A stretch of DNA of 64,000 bases from Geodermatophilus telluris (GTDB lineage: Bacteria > Actinomycetota > Actinomycetes > Mycobacteriales > Geodermatophilaceae). Under the pieces are notes generated by a model, which was given only the letters and a program-made list of their open reading frames with translations, was not told where the DNA came from and did no database searches. The stretch's first letter is position 1, and each line of letters opens with the position of its first letter. This document shows, one piece after another, positions 62,068-64,000 of the stretch. The DNA is taken from NCBI RefSeq assembly GCF_900102745.1, contig NZ_FMZF01000005.1, positions 248,001-312,000 of the forward strand, read 5' to 3'. The position numbers were made by a program, and so were the translations under genes.

Positions 62068-63245
62068 CGCGTCCCCCTCTCCTCGCCCGGGTGCCCGCCG
62101 CCGTCCCCGGCGTGGGCCGCCAGCAGGTCGGCCGGCCACAGCTCCGGGTCCGCCGCGAACCCCACCTCGAGCCGCGCGGCATCGGTCCCGGCAGCCGTCA
62201 GGGTGCCCGCGGTCACCACGCAGCGCCGCAGCAGGGCGTCCAGGCGCAGCGACCGGCGGGTGCCGGCGGCGGTCACCACCAGCTCGTCCTCCCAGCGGGT
62301 CAGCGCCACGTCCGCCCGCTCGGCGAACGGCAGCGGCAGCGTCAGCCGCCAGCCGTCCTCCACCCGCTCGGGTGCCGGCGGCACCGGGCCCGCGGACGGG
62401 CCCGGCAGATCGGGCAGGAGGGCGGCGAGCGCGCCGGCGTCCTCCGGCGCGGACGCCGTCTCCGGGACCGGGTGCACCGGCGCGACCCCGGCCAGCGCGG
62501 CCAGCGCGGCCTCCTGCTCACCGAGCCGGGCGGCCCACCAGTCGCCGGCGCCGCCCCCGGGCAGCACGCGCACCAGCACCCCGGCCGGGCGCTGCCCGTG
62601 CACCGCGAGGGCGGTGGCGGCGCGGCGCAGGTCGGCGACGGCGGCCGGACGCGGCGGGGCGACCAGCCAGACGGCCGTCGCGCCGGGGTCGGTCAGCGGC
62701 TGCCGGTCGAGCAGCGCCTCCAGCTCGGGGACCACCCCGAGCGCCACGTCGGCGGCGCCGCGGCGCAGCGTGCCCGCGCGGACGGCGGCGGTGCGGACGG
62801 CGGCCAGCACCCGCACCCGCGTCGGCAGTGCCTGGTCCAGCCACCAGCGCAGCGCGCCCGGCAGGGCGACCAGCGCCGCGGCCGCGGCCAGCGGACCGGC
62901 GTCGACGACGACGTCGGTGTCGGTGTCGGCTACACGGCCCACGGCGGCCAGCAGCGCCAGCTCGCCGGTCCCCGGCAGCGGCACCACCGACGTGGCCGGC
63001 GGCAGCGCGAGGCCGGGCACCGCACCGGTGAGCTCGGCGGCCCGGCCGGCCCAGAACCGGGCGAGGTCCGCCTGCGGGTCGACCCGCACGACGTCGAGCC
63101 CGGGCTGCCCCGCCGCGCCGGACGGCGGCTGCTGGCCGGTGACGAGGACGGCCCGGCGGCCGGCGCGGGCGGCGCGGACCGCGGCGGCGGCCGCCAGCGT
63201 GGTGGTCCCGGCACCGCCGGGACCGGTGAACAGCAGGATCGGCAC
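62064..63245 (-). CDS. ArsA-like ATPase family protein with degenerate P-loop
   Basis: A protein of 393 residues with the layout of actinobacterial ArsA/GET3-like proteins: an N-terminal P-loop domain, a long Ala-rich helical middle, and a C-terminal beta-sandwich (WRLTLPLPFAERADVALTRWEDELVVTAAGTRRSL) like that of Rv2184c-type proteins. The P-loop at residues 8-16 reads GPGGAGTTT, lacking both the signature Lys and the catalytic Walker A Lys (normally GKGGVGKTT). ATP hydrolysis is therefore doubtful. It sits between the SRPBCC and CxxC proteins, in a coupled set of four genes. Confidence 0.82.
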   Translation of the reverse strand: MPILLFTGPGGAGTTTLAAAAAVRAARAGRRAVLVTGQQPPSGAAGQPGLDVVRVDPQADLARFWAGRAAELTGAVPGLALPPATSVVPLPGTGELALLAAVGRVADTDTDVVVDAGPLAAAAALVALPGALRWWLDQALPTRVRVLAAVRTAAVRAGTLRRGAADVALGVVPELEALLDRQPLTDPGATAVWLVAPPRPAAVADLRRAATALAVHGQRPAGVLVRVLPGGGAGDWWAARLGEQEAALAALAGVAPVHPVPETASAPEDAGALAALLPDLPGPSAGPVPPAPERVEDGWRLTLPLPFAERADVALTRWEDELVVTAAGTRRSLRLDALLRRCVVTAGTLTAAGTDAARLEVGFAADPELWPADLLAAHAGDGGGHPGEERGTR

Positions 63246-63250
63246 GCCGG

Positions 63251-63682
63251 TCAGCCCTCGACGCGCTTCTTGAGCTCCTTGAGCGCGGTGTCGAGGATGA
63301 CCTTCTCCGCCCGGCGCTTGAGCATCCCGATCATCGGCACCGCCATGTCCACGGTGAGCCGGTAGGTCACCTCGGTGCCCCCGCCGACCTCGGCGAGCGT
63401 GTAGGAGCCGTCCTGCCGCTTCATGATCTTGCTGCGCACGAGCGTCCAGGAGACCTGCCGGTCGCCGTCCCAGGTGTAGTCGAGGACGTAGTCGTCGGTG
63501 AGCACGGTGGCGTCGATGACGAAGCGCACCCGGCGGGCGCGGCCGTCGTCACCGCTCTCGAGCACCTCGACGGTCCTGGCCGCGCCCACCCACTGCGGGT
63601 ACGCGTCGAAGTCGGCGATCACCGCCATCACCTCGGACGCCGGCGCCGAGACGACGATCGACTGGGTGGACTGCTCGGCCAT
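63251..63682 (-). CDS. SRPBCC family protein (Rv2185c-like polyketide cyclase/dehydrase)
   Basis: A protein of 143 residues with the START/Bet v1-like fold: QSIVVSAPASEVMAVIADFDAYPQW at the N-terminus and ILDTALKELKKRVEG in the last helix. Such proteins bind hydrophobic ligands. It corresponds to Rv2185c in the conserved order with the ArsA-like and acyltransferase genes. It precedes the ArsA-like gene by five bases and starts at ATG. It is divergent from fadD. Confidence 0.9.
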   Translation of the reverse strand: MAEQSTQSIVVSAPASEVMAVIADFDAYPQWVGAARTVEVLESGDDGRARRVRFVIDATVLTDDYVLDYTWDGDRQVSWTLVRSKIMKRQDGSYTLAEVGGGTEVTYRLTVDMAVPMIGMLKRRAEKVILDTALKELKKRVEG

Positions 63683-63836
63683 GCGACGAGGCTAGCCGCT
63701 CGGCACCCGCCCGCCCGCCGGGCGGCCGACGTGCGCCTACTCACCGGTAGGGGCACCCGGTAGATTCGCGCCGACGTGTCCCGTGGGGGGACCGCGGGCA
63801 CCGGCGCCCCGGCCTGGCGGGCAGGAAGGACCGAGC

Positions 63837-64000
63837 GTGCGCGAGTACAGCGTCCCGGCGAGGAGCCAGGTGGCCCCCGACGCCGCCCTCACCGACCTGC
63901 TGGCCGACAACGTCGCCCGGCACGGCGGCGAGGTCGGCCTGCGGGTGCAGCGCGGCGGCCGGTGGGAGGACGTCACCTGGCGCGAGTTCGGCGACCAGGT
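63837..64000 (+). CDS. Long-chain acyl-CoA synthetase, N-terminal part (runs off the window)
   Basis: The first 54 codons begin VREYSVPARSQVAPDAALTD and contain VTWREFGDQV, the start of an AMP-dependent synthetase of the FadD15 type (Rv2187). AGGAAGGA precedes the GTG. Catalytic motifs lie outside the window, so substrate cannot be read. The order Rv2184c-Rv2185c-Rv2187 supports the assignment. Confidence 0.8.
   Translation, partial: MREYSVPARSQVAPDAALTDLLADNVARHGGEVGLRVQRGGRWEDVTWREFGDQ

Overview
The window is very GC-rich actinobacterial DNA with GTG starts, many 4-base GTGA gene overlaps and few intergenic gaps. Gene content (mraZ-rsmH-ftsL start of the dcw cluster, adoK, metF-idsA, a Rv2175c-like regulator, a PASTA kinase, class II DAHP synthase, a Rv2179c-type exoRNase, an ArsA-like/SRPBCC pair, fadD) follows the Mycobacterium tuberculosis Rv2165c-Rv2202c neighbourhood, interrupted by other genes. 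Carotenoid genes of two kinds, a DUF3040 protein and an SOS mutagenesis operon suggest a pigmented soil or stone actinomycete, probably of the Geodermatophilaceae (Blastococcus/Geodermatophilus/Modestobacter). This placement is inference from gene content; no rRNA or tRNA gene is seen.

1-7.5 kb: the 5' end of the division/cell-wall cluster on the minus strand (mraZ, rsmH, start of ftsL) with an in-phase array of MraZ boxes, and divergently a MoxR - DUF58 - transglutaminase operon. 7.5-12.1 kb: DUF3040, SOS-controlled dinB, then a short Gly/Ala/Asp repeat protein coupled to a JmjC/cupin oxygenase and a sucrase/ferredoxin-like protein, which I regard as one of the two best candidates for an undescribed system. 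12.1-20.1 kb: phosphodiesterase, methyltransferase, VOC protein, SGNH hydrolase, and a LexA-box operon DUF6504 - HEPN - dnaE2 that lacks imuA/imuB.

20.2-28.1 kb: a five-gene minus-strand accessory block, visibly less GC-rich in its first four genes. It holds a helix-hairpin-helix-like protein, a fused lysozyme/M15-like hydrolase, a beta-rich protein that shares an N-terminal segment with the first protein, an astacin-type metalloprotease without signal peptide, and a large LuxR-family (LAL) ATPase regulator. This is the second candidate system.

28.3-46.5 kb: YbaK deacylase, GNAT, carotenoid tailoring (CrtO-like oxidoreductase, CruF, glycosyltransferase), flavin reductase, adoK, CDP-alcohol phosphotransferase, lipase, a LolA-like/ABC exporter set, a membrane-anchored unknown, metF, and the core carotenoid operon GGPP synthase - crtI - crtB. 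Together the two carotenoid loci could make a glycosylated, hydroxylated acyclic or monocyclic carotenoid.

46.5-64 kb: Rv2175c-like regulator, amidohydrolase, glyA under a ZTP riboswitch, a PASTA kinase, endonuclease IV, a secreted subtilisin, threonine aldolase, class II DAHP synthase, a phosphofructokinase with the pyrophosphate-type signature, thioesterase, exoRNase, acyltransferase, ROK kinase, an ArsA-like protein with a broken P-loop, a SRPBCC protein, and the 5' end of an acyl-CoA synthetase. No transposase, integrase, CRISPR array or prophage structural gene was recognised.
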